From Saussurea involucrata (taxonomy: Eukaryota > Streptophyta > Magnoliopsida > Asterales > Asteraceae), in contig CM066317.1 of NCBI GenBank assembly GCA_033807775.1, positions 7,709,870 to 7,773,869 of the forward strand: a stretch of DNA of 64,000 nt, written 5' to 3'. The stretch's first letter is position 1. Each line of letters begins with the position of its first letter. The translations under genes and the position numbers were made by a program. Below the pieces are notes generated by a model, which saw only the letters and a program-made list of their open reading frames with translations, was not told the origin of the DNA and did no database searches. This document shows, piece after piece, positions 34,240-44,401 of the stretch.

Positions 34240-34971
34240 CTAAAGAAAGGAATCTATTGACAAATCGTGCGACAAAGACAGAAAATTGTAAAGAGACAGA
34301 TATTTTGATGACGCGGGAAAAACCTCAACGAGGAAAAAACCCGCGGACGACTGTGGAAGCCGTCGCTGCACTATGATCGCCAAACACGGGCGATGTCCTT
34401 TGTTTCAGGTGTCGATCGTACAATGATTACAATACAAATGACTTGAAATGTAAAAATAACAAGTGTATCGAGTGTAAAACAAGTGTGTCATGTGCTAAAA
34501 CTCTTGGTCGAGAGTGTGAGTCGTGCGTCGAGAGCGATTACTGGAGAGAAATTCATTTGCTTCGGATGTTCTTGAGTACGCAGTGTGATTCTTGAGTTTG
34601 CTGGTGTTAGATGATCTGCAAATGATAGCTTTGTCTTTGTATTTATAGTCTTCGAGTGCTTTAATGACTTCATGATTTCTTCTAGTAACGGTCGTACCGG
34701 TCATCGTTGTTTTAATGCTCATAACTACTCTGTCGGTTTCGTCCGTTGGCTATGAATGATGTTGACCTGCATTGAATGATGAAAACGTAACAGAAATGTC
34801 GCGTGTTAGTTGGTCGAGGTCGTATGTTTCTACACGACGGTCGAGTGTCGAGAGGTACTTTCGACTATGGCTTCGGTCTAAGGACAAAGTGTTGACGATT
34901 TACAAGAGAAGTGTAATAAATGTTTTTAACGTCTCGGTTGTGGTCGAAGCTGGTGGATTTTTACCCAAACA
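34182..34971 (-). repeat. 5' LTR of element B (790 bp)
   Basis: Same length and ends as 18566-19355, with 13 substitutions and no indel seen. Minus-strand TATAAATA at 34640-34647. Confidence 0.93.
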
Positions 34972-34989
34972 CCCATATTTGATCTTTGC

Positions 34990-35346
34990 GGGTGCGTTTG
35001 GTACACTGGACATGACAGAACATAACATATATCATTGTTCCATGTTTTGGCAGAACTTTTATGTGGAACAAGCTGGAACAGGCCTGTTCCACCCCCACCC
35101 CATGGAACAAGCTGGAACAGACTTATGTTTTATCAATATAACCTCAAAATAAAATCTAATTCTCTTCTAAAACATCAAATACACGTTCTATTTTATATTT
35201 TATTCATTTTTTAAATTTTATCTAATGTTATATGTTATGTTATGTTCAGTTTTGTCTACCAAACGTTGAACAACTGTTCTGTCTTGTTCAGTTCTGTCCT
35301 ATCTCATCTTGTCCTGTTTTATCCTGTCTGCGTACAAAACGTACCC
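34990..35346. mobile_element. MITE with GGGTGCGTTTGGTAC ends (357 bp)
   Basis: Left end GGGTGCGTTTGGTACAC and right end, read inward, GGGTACGTTTTGTACGC. The flanks TGC at 34987-34989 and 35347-35349 could be a 3-bp duplication as in PIF/Harbinger, though TWA is more usual. The interior has TGTTCCATG/CATGGAACA words and TGTTATG repeats. No gene. Confidence 0.65.
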
Positions 35347-35611
35347 TGCATTGGGTTGAGTTGTTGATCAAGTGCCTTCAACCCGATCAACCCAACCCGT
35401 AAGCACCCCTAATCTATGTCAACTCCATAAACTAAAAAGACCAAAATGATGATTCTAAACTAGAATGAAATAATGATAAATTAAAATTTGAAAAAAGAAG
35501 TTGGATGCATGCAAGAGGCCATCAACCGGACATTTTTGACGTAGATTTTATACCAAAATAGTCCAAAGTCTTTGAAACATGGGGAACAATTTTAGGGTAT
35601 TGTTTATTTAA

Positions 35612-36669
35612 GGAAAAAGTCAAAAAAAAACCAATAAACGATCTGATTTTGAATGGTTAATTCATTAAATTATTTTTTTGAATGATAAAACCATTAAACT
35701 TTTTAAAACCGGTTAAAGACATCCTTGTAACCTGTAAAAACAGGTTAATGTGATACAAAATTTGGAAAAAGTCTACAAAAACCCAATAAACTATCTGATT
35801 TTGAATGATTAGTCCCTAAATTTTTAAATAAATAAATTTTTACATTTTTTTTCTAAAAAAATTTAACAAATAAATCTTTAAATATTTTTCTAAGTTTTGT
35901 ACCAAATAAAATTTGAACCTTTTTTGAGCAAATAAACCCCCCCCCCTTTTTAAACGAAATAATGAACTTAATTTTGAAAAAAAAATCGAACTTTTGTTGA
36001 ACACAATTATGAACAAAATATATACAATTTTTCTCACCGACAACAAGAAAAATGAACAAGTTAAACACAGAAAATTATACCTTTTCAATATTACTAATTC
36101 CAAAAACATTCAAAATTATGTCTAAAACATAAATAGATACATACAAAATTATCCTCATTATCATTAAGAAAATATACAAAAAACGTGCCTCTTTCACAAA
36201 ATATTTAAAAAAACATCCATCTTTTTACAAATTAGTAATGGAAAAATATAATTTTCTCCGTTTAATTGGTTAATTTTATTTTTTTGTCGATGAGAGGATT
36301 AATTTGTATATTTTTTGTTCAAAATGAAGTTTCGAATTTGTTTATTCTAAATTAAGTTTATGATTTTGTTTATTCTAAAAAAGTTTGGGATTTATTTGTT
36401 AAAAAAAGTTCAAGAATATATTTGGTCGAAAAAAGTTTATAAATTTATTTGTCAAAAAAATTCAGGGACTTAATTATTAAAAATCAGATAGTTTATTGGG
36501 TTTTATAGACTTTTTCTAAATTTGTATCATATTAATCTGTTTATACAAGTTACAATAATGTATTTAATAGGTTTTAAAAAGTTTAAGGGTTTTATCATTC
36601 AAAAAAATAGTTTAAGAACTTAACCATTCAAAATCATATTGTTTGTTGAGTTTTTTTTAAACTTTTTCT
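35612..36669. mobile_element. Mutator-like MITE with long inverted repeats and 9-bp duplication
   Basis: Arms of about 225 bp (35612-35835 and 36445-36669) are inverted copies: GGAAAAAGTC opposite AGAAAAAGTT, then AATAAAC...CTGATTTTGAATGGTTAA. The flanks TTTATTTAA at 35603-35611 and 36670-36678 are identical 9-mers, as expected for MULEs. The middle is AT-rich with short homopolymers and no transposase. Confidence 0.8.
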
Positions 36670-36987
36670 TTTATTTAAATGTTAATAAAAACAAATTAAA
36701 CAAGGGTTGATGTTTGAATTCAAGTTACCATCTTTTGCTATGGGCCATGTTAATTTTAGATATTAAATTACCGATTTGGCCCTTATGGTATGCGTATTTT
36801 TATAAAATTGGTTCTTAAACTTTATTTATTACATGGAACACATATTGGTTCGCATTTTTTAATGGATTTAGTCTCCTGAATAAGCGGTCGTCTAATAGCT
36901 CCATTGACTTGGGGGTAAATGGTTTTTTTTTAATACTTATTTTGCCTTTTTGTGTTTTATCTTTCCCCTATTCATTATTTTAATACC

Positions 36988-37273
36988 AGGGGATGTTTGT
37001 TTACTTCTTAATAGTTCCTTTAAGAGGCAACCTCTGAATCGCTAAGATGTAAATCTTGTTTGACAAAAAAAATGTTTGTCTTTTAATAGCTCTAAAACCC
37101 TCTAAATGATTTAGCATCATGGGGCTTTCTTAAACATTCAACACCCTGATTTCATTCTAAACAATTAACAAACAACCATATTTCATTTTGCACTATATCA
37201 TAAAAGCCTCTTAATCATTCTGACCACTTAATCATTCTGTACCAAATCATTCAGCAACTGCCAAACAACCCCT
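36988..37273. mobile_element. Possible MITE (about 286 bp)
   Basis: Ends AGGGGATGTTTGTTTAC and, inward from the right, AGGGGTTGTTTGGCAGT are similar. No target duplication of 3 or 8 bp is convincing, so the class is open. Confidence 0.5.
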
Positions 37274-38925
37274 TATATTATTTATGTATGTATATATATA
37301 TACAAACACAAATAATCTGATGACTTTTACCTTCAGCGCTCCACATGCATCACATTTTCTTTAGATTCTTAACTAAAAACTTTGGTTCTTATCCGGGTCA
37401 AGTGACATGTTACTTATATTTTATTTTATTTTCTTGACTTAGTAATTATTAATATATCTTACACATATATAATTATTAATTGATGTTGAAAAACTAAACA
37501 GGACCTATAAAAAGGTTTTTATAACAACTATCGTTGTTGACTTTTCACTTTGAGAAAAGTTCTTAGTTTGATGAGTTGAAAATTAGGTGACAATAAAAAG
37601 TGTAAAAATGAGGTTATTACAAAAACCTCCATAACTCCATTGGAGATCAGATGCTCTAAGAGTCATAATAACATATTTTATACGACTTAAGTTTATTGAA
37701 CCAAACTATAAAATATCATATTTAAAAGTGTTACACATAGGTTTATAGCACACACATTTAGGTGTTTATAGGATGTTTTTTTTCAAATAGTGTCCTATAA
37801 AATGACAAATACTATACTTTATTTTGAAAATGTCCTAAAATTTTGTTAAAACGCCTAAAACGTCTTATAAACCTATTGCTTAAACATTTAAAACACCCTA
37901 TAAACCTAATTTTATTGTAGTGATGGTCGTTTGGTCCAGCGACCAAATCCGTGAAAAATATGTAGCATCGGGTAATCTACATAATAAATGAAGTCTAAAG
38001 ACTAATGCCATAAAATTTGCATACTACTGGGACCATATCCATAATTTACCCTAATTTTATTAGACAAAATTTCATCTGATTTTAATATATATGATCATGG
38101 ACTCGATCTCATACACTTAATCGATCGTTCAACTTTTTCTAGAAATTTCAAATAAACGACCTAACAATATAAAGGTTGAAAATTAAAGATTATTCAACTT
38201 TGCAATCAATATCATTTGTATTAAATACTATCAAAATTATGTTTGAATTTTGTTAAAAAAGTCTATTATGTCGTTCAATTTTATATTCAAATTTTATTAA
38301 ACCAAAAAAACACTACTAGAATATACGGACATTTAATGACGGAATTTTTCGTCATTGGTTCAGTGGCGGTGGCGGAGCATCTACATCCGGAAAAGTTGAC
38401 CTTTTCCGGATTTGTTGACTTTTGTTGGTAATCGGTATAAAATTTGCCATATTAAAATAATTATACTTTTAGATCTTTAAAATTACTGATAAATTACCGA
38501 CATAATTTAATTGATTGATTAAATGTGCCAGTGGCTTTATAAAAACTATAGTTTTAAAAAAATTACGACAAATTTTAATTAATTGGATCATTAATTTAAA
38601 ATACATTTGTAATCAGGTGATAATTAGAATTAATCTTTTTTAAATTTCCCGGGGGGTTTTGTTTGCATGCCATATAATGATGGCTTCGGCCGTTAGCCAT
38701 CTCAACTGTACACCAACCATTCCAAATTAAATATGTAAGTAAATAAAAAGTGATCAATCAAAAAACTGAATCTAGATTAAAGTCATGATGCATATCTGAT
38801 CAACGGACGGGTATAAACACTAATTTATTTAGAGATTATATTAACCGATCAACATCGAAAAACGTGACGATAATATAAAAAGCAAAGTAAGATAGATGCA
38901 TGCATGATCATAAATTCCCTAATTA
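37274..38925. other. AT-rich intergenic DNA downstream of the UGT
   Basis: No gene. The stretch TTTTATTGTAGTG ending at 37922 and CACTACTAGAATATACGG at 38311 resemble CACTA transposon ends but do not pair. CATATCCATAATTTACCC near 38032 is a fragment of the repeat seen at 43385. Confidence 0.5.
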
Positions 38926-40527
38926 CTAATTAACATCTCCACGAACATGATTAATCAATGAGTCCAAGTTCACCCATGAAGACCCTCCTTCTTTCATCGC
39001 ACAATATGCACCTTCTTTCAACTCCATCACCTTCTCCTTCACCCTCCGCCCCCCTTCCCCTTCCATCAACTCCACCACCATCTCCGCCACCTCCTCCGCC
39101 CCCACCAACCCACGCGCCACCTTCTCCCGTGGCCACAACCTTAACCCCATCCCTATCTCCTCCACCACCAACCGAGCATTCAAATGTTGCTCCGCCATAA
39201 ACGGCATTGCCAACACCGCCACACCCGCACCAATGCTCTCCAACACCGAGTTCCACCCACAATGACTCAGAAACCCACCCACACTTTCATGACTCAGTAC
39301 CTCCACCTGGTCAACCCACTCACTCACCACCTTTCCTCTCCCCTTCACCCTCTCTTCAAACCCTACACCTCCTATCAACTCTAACTGCTTCGGCTTCACT
39401 ACCCACATGAAGCTCACGTTCGACTTCTCCAAACCAACGGCCACCTCACGTAACTGCTCCGGCGACACCTCCGCCTGTGTCCCAAACGACACATACAACA
39501 CCGCCTTCTTCTCAATAACCTTTTCATCGAGCCACTGAACCCATGTTGACTTTTCCACCATCTCTTTTGGTACAACTGGTTTGGCTATACAAAAAGGTCC
39601 GACACACCAAGCTTTGGGTTCGAAGTTTTGGTTCCAGTAATCAACAAACTCTGGTTCAAGTTCGTAGAAGTTATTAACCACCATACCATGACTTTTAGCG
39701 AAAGTTTCCTGCTGCTTGATGATAAAATCCAAACTCGGGCCTTTAGGGTTGACCTCGTTAAACGGTGGTTCGAAGTCGTTGACCGTCAACTTAAGCCGAG
39801 GGAAGTCCGGTACCGGAAACGGCTCGTTGTCGGAACTAACAGCTGCATGTGGCTTGAATTTGGCCATTATGTTGCACATGGTCATGGAAAATACGTTGGT
39901 TCCATAGAAAACCAAACGGGGAATCCGGAGCTTATCGGCGGAGTTCTGAGTCCAACTTAAAAACCCATCGGAGATTATGCAGTTGACTTTCGGTAGACTG
40001 CGAATGATTTCTTCAAAACCAGGTTGGAGTTTCTCGGTGGATTCAACGAAGTTCATGAACGATGTCATGGCTGATGACTTGTCTCCAACTTCTATTCTCG
40101 GAGGGGCAGCGAGGAGATCCTCTGGGAAAGGGATATCGATAACGGAGATGGAGTCGTTCTTGACGGTGGATTTAACGGCGGAGTAGTTTGCGGGGGTGGT
40201 AATGATGGTGACGGAGATGTTGTGGTCGGAGAGGATGCGAGAGAAGTAGATGAGGGGGATGGTGTGGCCTTGAGACATGAATGGGAACAGGACAAAATGT
40301 GGAGATGCAGGAGGATTCGGCGTTTTGAGGTCGGTGGTAAGTGGTTTCTCCGGTGGAGTAGTTAACAGGTCTGGGGGTGAAGGAGAATTCGTCAAGTCGA
40401 GTGCGGTGGCAAGTGGTGTTGCCGATGGAGTTGGTAACATGGGTGGTGGTGGCAACGGTGACGGAGCTTTCACGGTCGGAGAGGATGCGGGAGAAGTAGA
40501 GGAGGGGGATAAACGAGATATCGTCAT
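38926..40527 (-). CDS. UGT90A-like UDP-glycosyltransferase; start codon uncertain
   Basis: A family 1 glycosyltransferase: it would move a sugar from a UDP-sugar onto a small acceptor such as a phenolic, in the cytosol. The single frame has 533 codons from ATG 40527. The conserved part begins PHFVLFPFMSQGH (catalytic His at residue 88). SDGFLSWT follows near the middle. A complete 44-residue PSPG box, from WVDQ through HCGWNSVLESIG to MAEQ, lies in the C-terminal half. The usual family length is about 460-480 residues; the first 68 residues here are Pro/Ser/Thr-rich and foreign. Codon 69 is ACG (40323-40321) in AAA-ACG-CCG-AAT, where an ATG would give a normal 465-residue enzyme. So the start may be a mutated ATG used as a near-cognate ACG, or translation may start at 40527 with a chimeric N-terminus. 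No intron is needed. Acceptor unknown. Confidence 0.88.
   Translation of the reverse strand: MTISRLSPSSTSPASSPTVKAPSPLPPPPMLPTPSATPLATALDLTNSPSPPDLLTTPPEKPLTTDLKTPNPPASPHFVLFPFMSQGHTIPLIYFSRILSDHNISVTIITTPANYSAVKSTVKNDSISVIDIPFPEDLLAAPPRIEVGDKSSAMTSFMNFVESTEKLQPGFEEIIRSLPKVNCIISDGFLSWTQNSADKLRIPRLVFYGTNVFSMTMCNIMAKFKPHAAVSSDNEPFPVPDFPRLKLTVNDFEPPFNEVNPKGPSLDFIIKQQETFAKSHGMVVNNFYELEPEFVDYWNQNFEPKAWCVGPFCIAKPVVPKEMVEKSTWVQWLDEKVIEKKAVLYVSFGTQAEVSPEQLREVAVGLEKSNVSFMWVVKPKQLELIGGVGFEERVKGRGKVVSEWVDQVEVLSHESVGGFLSHCGWNSVLESIGAGVAVLAMPFMAEQHLNARLVVEEIGMGLRLWPREKVARGLVGAEEVAEMVVELMEGEGGRRVKEKVMELKEGAYCAMKEGGSSWVNLDSLINHVRGDVN
40436..40527 (-). pseudogene. Out-of-frame relic of another UGT N-terminus
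   Basis: Bases 40457-40510 align without gaps to 40207-40260 inside the UGT (offset 250, not a multiple of three). Read in the +1 frame it gives LLYFSRILSD, against LIYFSRILSD in the gene, followed by diverged sequence. It is therefore a paralogue fragment rather than a recent internal copy. In the frame of the long reading it yields the Pro/Ser-rich extension. Confidence 0.7.
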
Positions 40528-40566
40528 TTTAAGTGTGGTGGCCGGTGGTGTCGCTGGTGGAGGTCA

Positions 40567-40574
40567 TATTTATA
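40567..40574 (-). promoter_or_regulatory. Candidate TATA box for the UGT
   Basis: Minus-strand TATAAATA 40 bp before ATG 40527. Transcription about 30 bp downstream would leave a leader of only about 10 nt before that ATG, or about 215 nt before the ACG at 40323. Confidence 0.5.
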
Positions 40575-41275
40575 GAAGGTCAGGGGGTAATTTGTTAATT
40601 TTAATTTTTGATTATTAAATATTCAAATATAGTAAAGTTTAGTTTTGGTCCATAACGTTTGTCATTTTCAATGATTTCCTGTCTTTCAGTTTTGTTTTCA
40701 TGGACTTGTGTGTGAGGGTTGTCAACTTCCAACAGATTTCGTCATTTAATCTAAACGGTCGTTAACTTTTTATGATAAATCCAATTTAATGAAGGGTATT
40801 CTAATCATTTTACCTATTTCATAATTTTTTTTAAATTAATAAGTAAAAGAAAATGTATACTACAGGGACCAAAATATGGCAGAAAAAATTGCTCGGTTAC
40901 AGAAAAATTCTAATAAAGATTTGGGAGTTTTGTGTTATTGTGGCGGAAGATAGAACATTAGCCAGAGAAGATGACCGAAGATGACATGAAGAAAGTTATT
41001 GTTTTGACCTCTGAATAGAAAAATAAAATTATAGTTTTGGCCTTTGGTTTGATTTTCTATTTAAATTTAAATGATCGAAATACCTCTTATTTAATTGGAC
41101 TTTACGAAAAAAGTAAATGATTATTACGAGGAGGAAGGAAAATCGTTACGATGTATTAAACACAAGGGTTATAAATGCTAAAACGAAATTGAAGGACAAA
41201 ACCGTTAGGGACTAAAAAAGAACTTTACTCTTATTTGGGTCGGATATGTTGCAAATATAAACTTATATTTGGATA
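40575..41275. other. Intergenic DNA upstream of the UGT
   Basis: AT-rich, no gene. Phrases such as GGGACCAAAATATGGC and TTGGTCCATAACG resemble the retro- or MULE-derived repeats common in plants. Confidence 0.4.
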
Positions 41276-41645
41276 TTTATCGAAAATTTAATGCTCTAAA
41301 ATGATTAAATTAAATAGTATTTAAAAATATCGAAAAATGAAATTGTGAAATTCAAGGTCAATAAAACCATTCTAAAAAACACTAATAGTATATTAATAGG
41401 ATATTTTGTTAATTTACTTTATACTTTTTTCTATTTTTTATTTTACACTTTTATTATATTAACACATATAATCATATTAACTAAAATACGTTAAAAAATA
41501 TTTTTTAATATTAACAATTTATACCATTATAATTGTCTCGTCGATATCTTCGAAATGAACTCAATATAGAATATTTTTGATTTAATTGATTAAATCGTTA
41601 AATTATTTGGATTATACGTCTCGCTGCATTGCAGCGGGTAAATAA

Positions 41646-41648
<3 letters not shown>

Positions 41649-41693
<45 letters not shown>

Positions 41694-42040
41694 CTGGGTA
41701 TCAAATACAAACCAACTAGTTTGTACAAACCCGTACAAACTCAATCTACCTTCATGAATTTGCAATTTTTTTAATTTGACTTCATGAATCTATATTTTGG
41801 CTTCATGAATATAAAATTTGGCTTCATGAATATAAAATTTGGCTTCATAAATCTATATTTTCCGGTAGAGCCCTAAAATACTCTTATAAATAAATAAAAA
41901 AGAAGTTATGGAGCCAAATTTTATATTCATGAAGCCAAAATATAGATTCATGAAGCCAAATGAAAAAAATTGCAAATTCATGAAGGTAGATTGAGTTTGT
42001 ACGGGTTTGTACAAACTAGTTGGTTTGTACCCGATACCAC

Positions 42041-42098
<58 letters not shown>
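41649..42098. repeat. (TA)n microsatellite split by a MITE
   Basis: The left tract 41649-41691 and right tract 42044-42098 are pure TA. Frames reading Ile-Tyr repeats across them are artefacts. Confidence 0.9.
41692..42043. mobile_element. Micron-like MITE inside a TA microsatellite (352 bp)
   Basis: The long inverted arms (about 150 bp each) include ACAAACCAACTAGTTTGTAC, CTTCATGAATTTGC and repeated GGCTTCATGAATATAAAATT. Ends are GGCTGGGTATC and GGGGTGGTATC. Flanking (TA)n on both sides recalls the rice Micron family (known there). The paralogous sites at 45392 and 43249 are empty. Confidence 0.8.
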
Positions 42099-42101
<3 letters not shown>

Positions 42102-42848
42102 ACTCCTTAACATATTTTAACGTAATTATGTATGTTAATGTGATAAGAGTGTAAATAAAAAAATTGCAAATTATTATATTTGTTTTCAAAGTAAAAGGCA
42201 TGTGAGAATGCAAATAAAAAATGCTTGGGTTTGTATGTATTAGACAAGGTGAGTTGGGCATGCAAATAAATCAACATGACTCCACTTATTATGTTTTATA
42301 TCTACTTGGATTTTTAGTACCATGTTCAATATTCTACATAATTAATTACCCAATAATTGTGGTTTACATGTATCATATTTATCAAATCAATTCATAGATG
42401 AACACATTTAATCAATTATGTGAGTTTTTGGACTATACCAATGTATTAATCAATCATGTAACTATATATATACAAAAGAGAATACATCATCTATGTGCAC
42501 CAATGGAAGTTGCAAAATTTGAAGCATAATTCTAGAGCTAAAGCCTGCATTACTTTTTTTTTATAGTTTATGACAACTTTTAGATCAATTAATCCATAAC
42601 ATTCATACTAAACATACTCTATAAGCATCAGACAAGCTTTTTAATTAGTTGAATATGCTTCTTAAGAAGTTGATAACATTTACGATATCTAGATTACTAA
42701 ACTTGACCCGCTAGACTTACCGTTCGTACGATGTTTGTTTCTACAAATGTATGCTGTATCGTTTAGGCACGAATAAATTGACATTTTCAATAGAACATAA
42801 CTTGGCTAGTAATGCAAATGCTTAAAACGAACCTAATTTATACAAAAG

Positions 42849-43079
42849 GTGTACCTTTTCGGGATTCAGGCGACTATTGTACCGAATGGGATCCAATTTC
42901 TTGTTGATGGTCCATTCTTCGGGACAATTGTTGGATTAATGCCAATCAAGTCCACCCATTGTGGCCGTGCCAACGCCCTCCCAGACTTCATTGAAACCCA
43001 CTTCTTCGTTGTCAATGCCTTCCATATCACAGTCCCACCAACCACTACCACTTGCATCTGTTCGTGGACATGCAATTGA
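42849..43079. other. GC-richer, exon-like segment of unknown origin
   Basis: Both strands are open (plus 42849-43079, minus 43075-42866), and base composition is close to coding DNA, unlike the AT-rich flanks. I do not recognise a domain on either strand. It sits between duplication copies 1 and 3, so gene capture by a transposon is possible. Confidence 0.35.
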
Positions 43080-43320
43080 CTAAAATACGTTAAAAATATT
43101 TTTTAATATTAACAAGTTATACCATTATAATCGTGTCGTCGATACCTTCAAAATGAGCTAAATATAGAATATTTTTGATTTAATTGATTAAATCGTTAAA
43201 TTATTTGGATTATACGTCTCGCTGCATTGCATCGAGTAAATAACTAATATATATCGAACTTCTTAACATATTTTAACGTAATTATGTATGTTAATGTGAT
43301 ATGTTAAAACGTATTTTTTT
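43080..43320. repeat. Segmental duplication copy 3 (partial)
   Basis: Matches 41473-41653 plus 42093-42150 of copy 1, from ACTAAAATACGTT across GTCTCGCTGCATTGCA to CATATTTTAACG. It has only TAATATATATCG where the others carry a TA microsatellite. Confidence 0.8.
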
Positions 43321-43384
43321 ATTTACACTCTTATCACATTAACATACTTTTCCAATTTTCGTTTTACACTCTTATCACATTAAC

Positions 43385-43660
43385 ATAATAATCATATATT
43401 AATTAAAGAGTAAATTATGGATTTGGTCCCTGTGGTTTTCTGAAATTTTGGATTGGGCCCCTCTTAAGATTTAATTACTGATTAGGTCACTGTGGTTTCT
43501 GTTTTGGTTCGGATCAGGTCCCTCAACCTAACTGGGTTTAACTGAAGTTCGTTAATTCCCTCACGTGCTACCCACGTGAAGGGTATTTTTGTCATTTAAA
43601 AAATTCATTTTTTAGTTTTTTTAATCAAAACCCTTTTGCCATATGTATAATGAAAGAAAC
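43385..43660. other. Fragment of a dispersed repeat with 'GTCCCTGTGG' phrases
   Basis: AAATTATGGATTTGGTCCCTGTGG, GGTCACTGTGG and CGGATCAGGTCCCTC follow the pattern of a common plant MULE-type terminal repeat. No partner end was found. Confidence 0.4.
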
Positions 43661-43856
43661 ACCATAATCGCTTTATCCTTGTTGCCGTATGCTTTGCAAG
43701 ATCATAATTGTGAATTTACAAGATATATGATTGTCATGCACAAAGCACAAAGCATATAACATGGCTAGTCTAATGGCTACCCTTTAGAATTTACCTTGCA
43801 GTTTAGTTTCACCTTATCACACAACACCCCCATGGCAGCTCGTCGCCATAGCCACC

Positions 43857-44386
43857 TTTTTTTCTTTCTTTCTTTGAAAAGCAATTTCATTAATACCAAA
43901 CCAAACTTACAACCACAAAACTCACAACAACCATACACGACCAAACAGTAAGGGGACGTTTATAAAACGTTTACCCGGGTAAGTACTTACCAAGTCACAT
44001 TAGCTTACCGGATGAATATGTCAAAGACCAAGAATCTTACTCGGTAAGAGCGGTAGCAAAGAACCGAGAGTCTTACCCGGTAAGGGAATGTGACGACTCT
44101 TACCAAGTTAGCGTTTACCGACTAAATTGTTGCATACGATGCCCTTTTGGTGGACTAAAATCTTACCCGGGAAGTAAGTGATACCGTTGAATTTTCCGAT
44201 AAGCACTTATTCGGGTAAGTGATTAGGTAAACGACCCCTAAGTAGCAGTTGCTATGTGCAGTGGTTTGCAAGGAGCAAACCACCATGAATCAGACGATAG
44301 CAAGTAAAATTAAGCAATTAATCGAAAGGCTTACACCGATACACAAATTGTTGACGAAACAGAAGCTCTCGAACAGCCTTTAACCT
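43857..44386 (-). mobile_element. Small retroposon (LINE end or SINE) with 15-bp target duplication
   Basis: GTCGCCATAGCCACC (43842-43856) and GTCACCATAGCCACC (44387-44401) flank it. It begins with a T-rich tail (TTTTTTTCTTTCTTTCTTT), that is a poly(A)-like end on the minus strand. About 240 bp remain after removing the nested MITE at 43952-44238. No pol III A or B box is evident, so a 5'-truncated LINE is likelier than a SINE. Confidence 0.7.
43952..44238. mobile_element. Tourist-like (PIF/Harbinger) MITE, 287 bp
   Basis: Ends GGGGACGTTTA and GGGGTCGTTTA (inverted) are flanked by TAA at 43949-43951 and 44239-44241. The interior is rich in TTACCCGGTAAG words that can pair. No gene. Confidence 0.8.
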
Positions 44387-44401
44387 GTCACCATAGCCAC
44401 C

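Larger units (their letters stand above)
18566..34971 (-). mobile_element. Tat-lineage gypsy element B, complete ends, no gag, pol split by chromovirus C
   Basis: Two 790-bp LTRs (18566-19355 and 34182-34971) with TG/CA ends are flanked by the duplication CCCAT (18561-18565 and 34972-34976). In minus-strand order: 5' LTR, primer site, pol (RT, RNase H, second RNase H, then integrase), palindrome spacer, antisense gene on the plus strand, polypurine tract, 3' LTR. The pol frame starts inside the 5' LTR, leaving no room for gag or protease. By eye the LTRs differ at 13 of 790 sites. At a commonly used plant rate of 1.3e-8 per site per year that is about 0.6 million years (a rough estimate). Confidence 0.93.
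41276..42779. repeat. Segmental duplication copy 1 (with MITE)
   Basis: Homologous to 45016-46090 from TTTATCGAAAATTTAATGC to GGCACGAATAAAT at high identity. This copy contains a (TA)n-MITE-(TA)n block at 41649-42098 that copy 2 lacks. Confidence 0.85.

Noticed and set aside
35840..36109. Phe/Lys-rich open frames
   Set aside because: AT-rich interior of the Mutator-type MITE.
39184..40618. Several Pro/Thr-rich or Gly-rich frames overlapping the UGT
   Set aside because: Shadows of the GC-rich UGT coding sequence in other frames, apart from the relic at 40436-40527 listed above.
41853..42261. Open frames with Ile-Tyr repeats
   Set aside because: Pure translation of the TA microsatellite.
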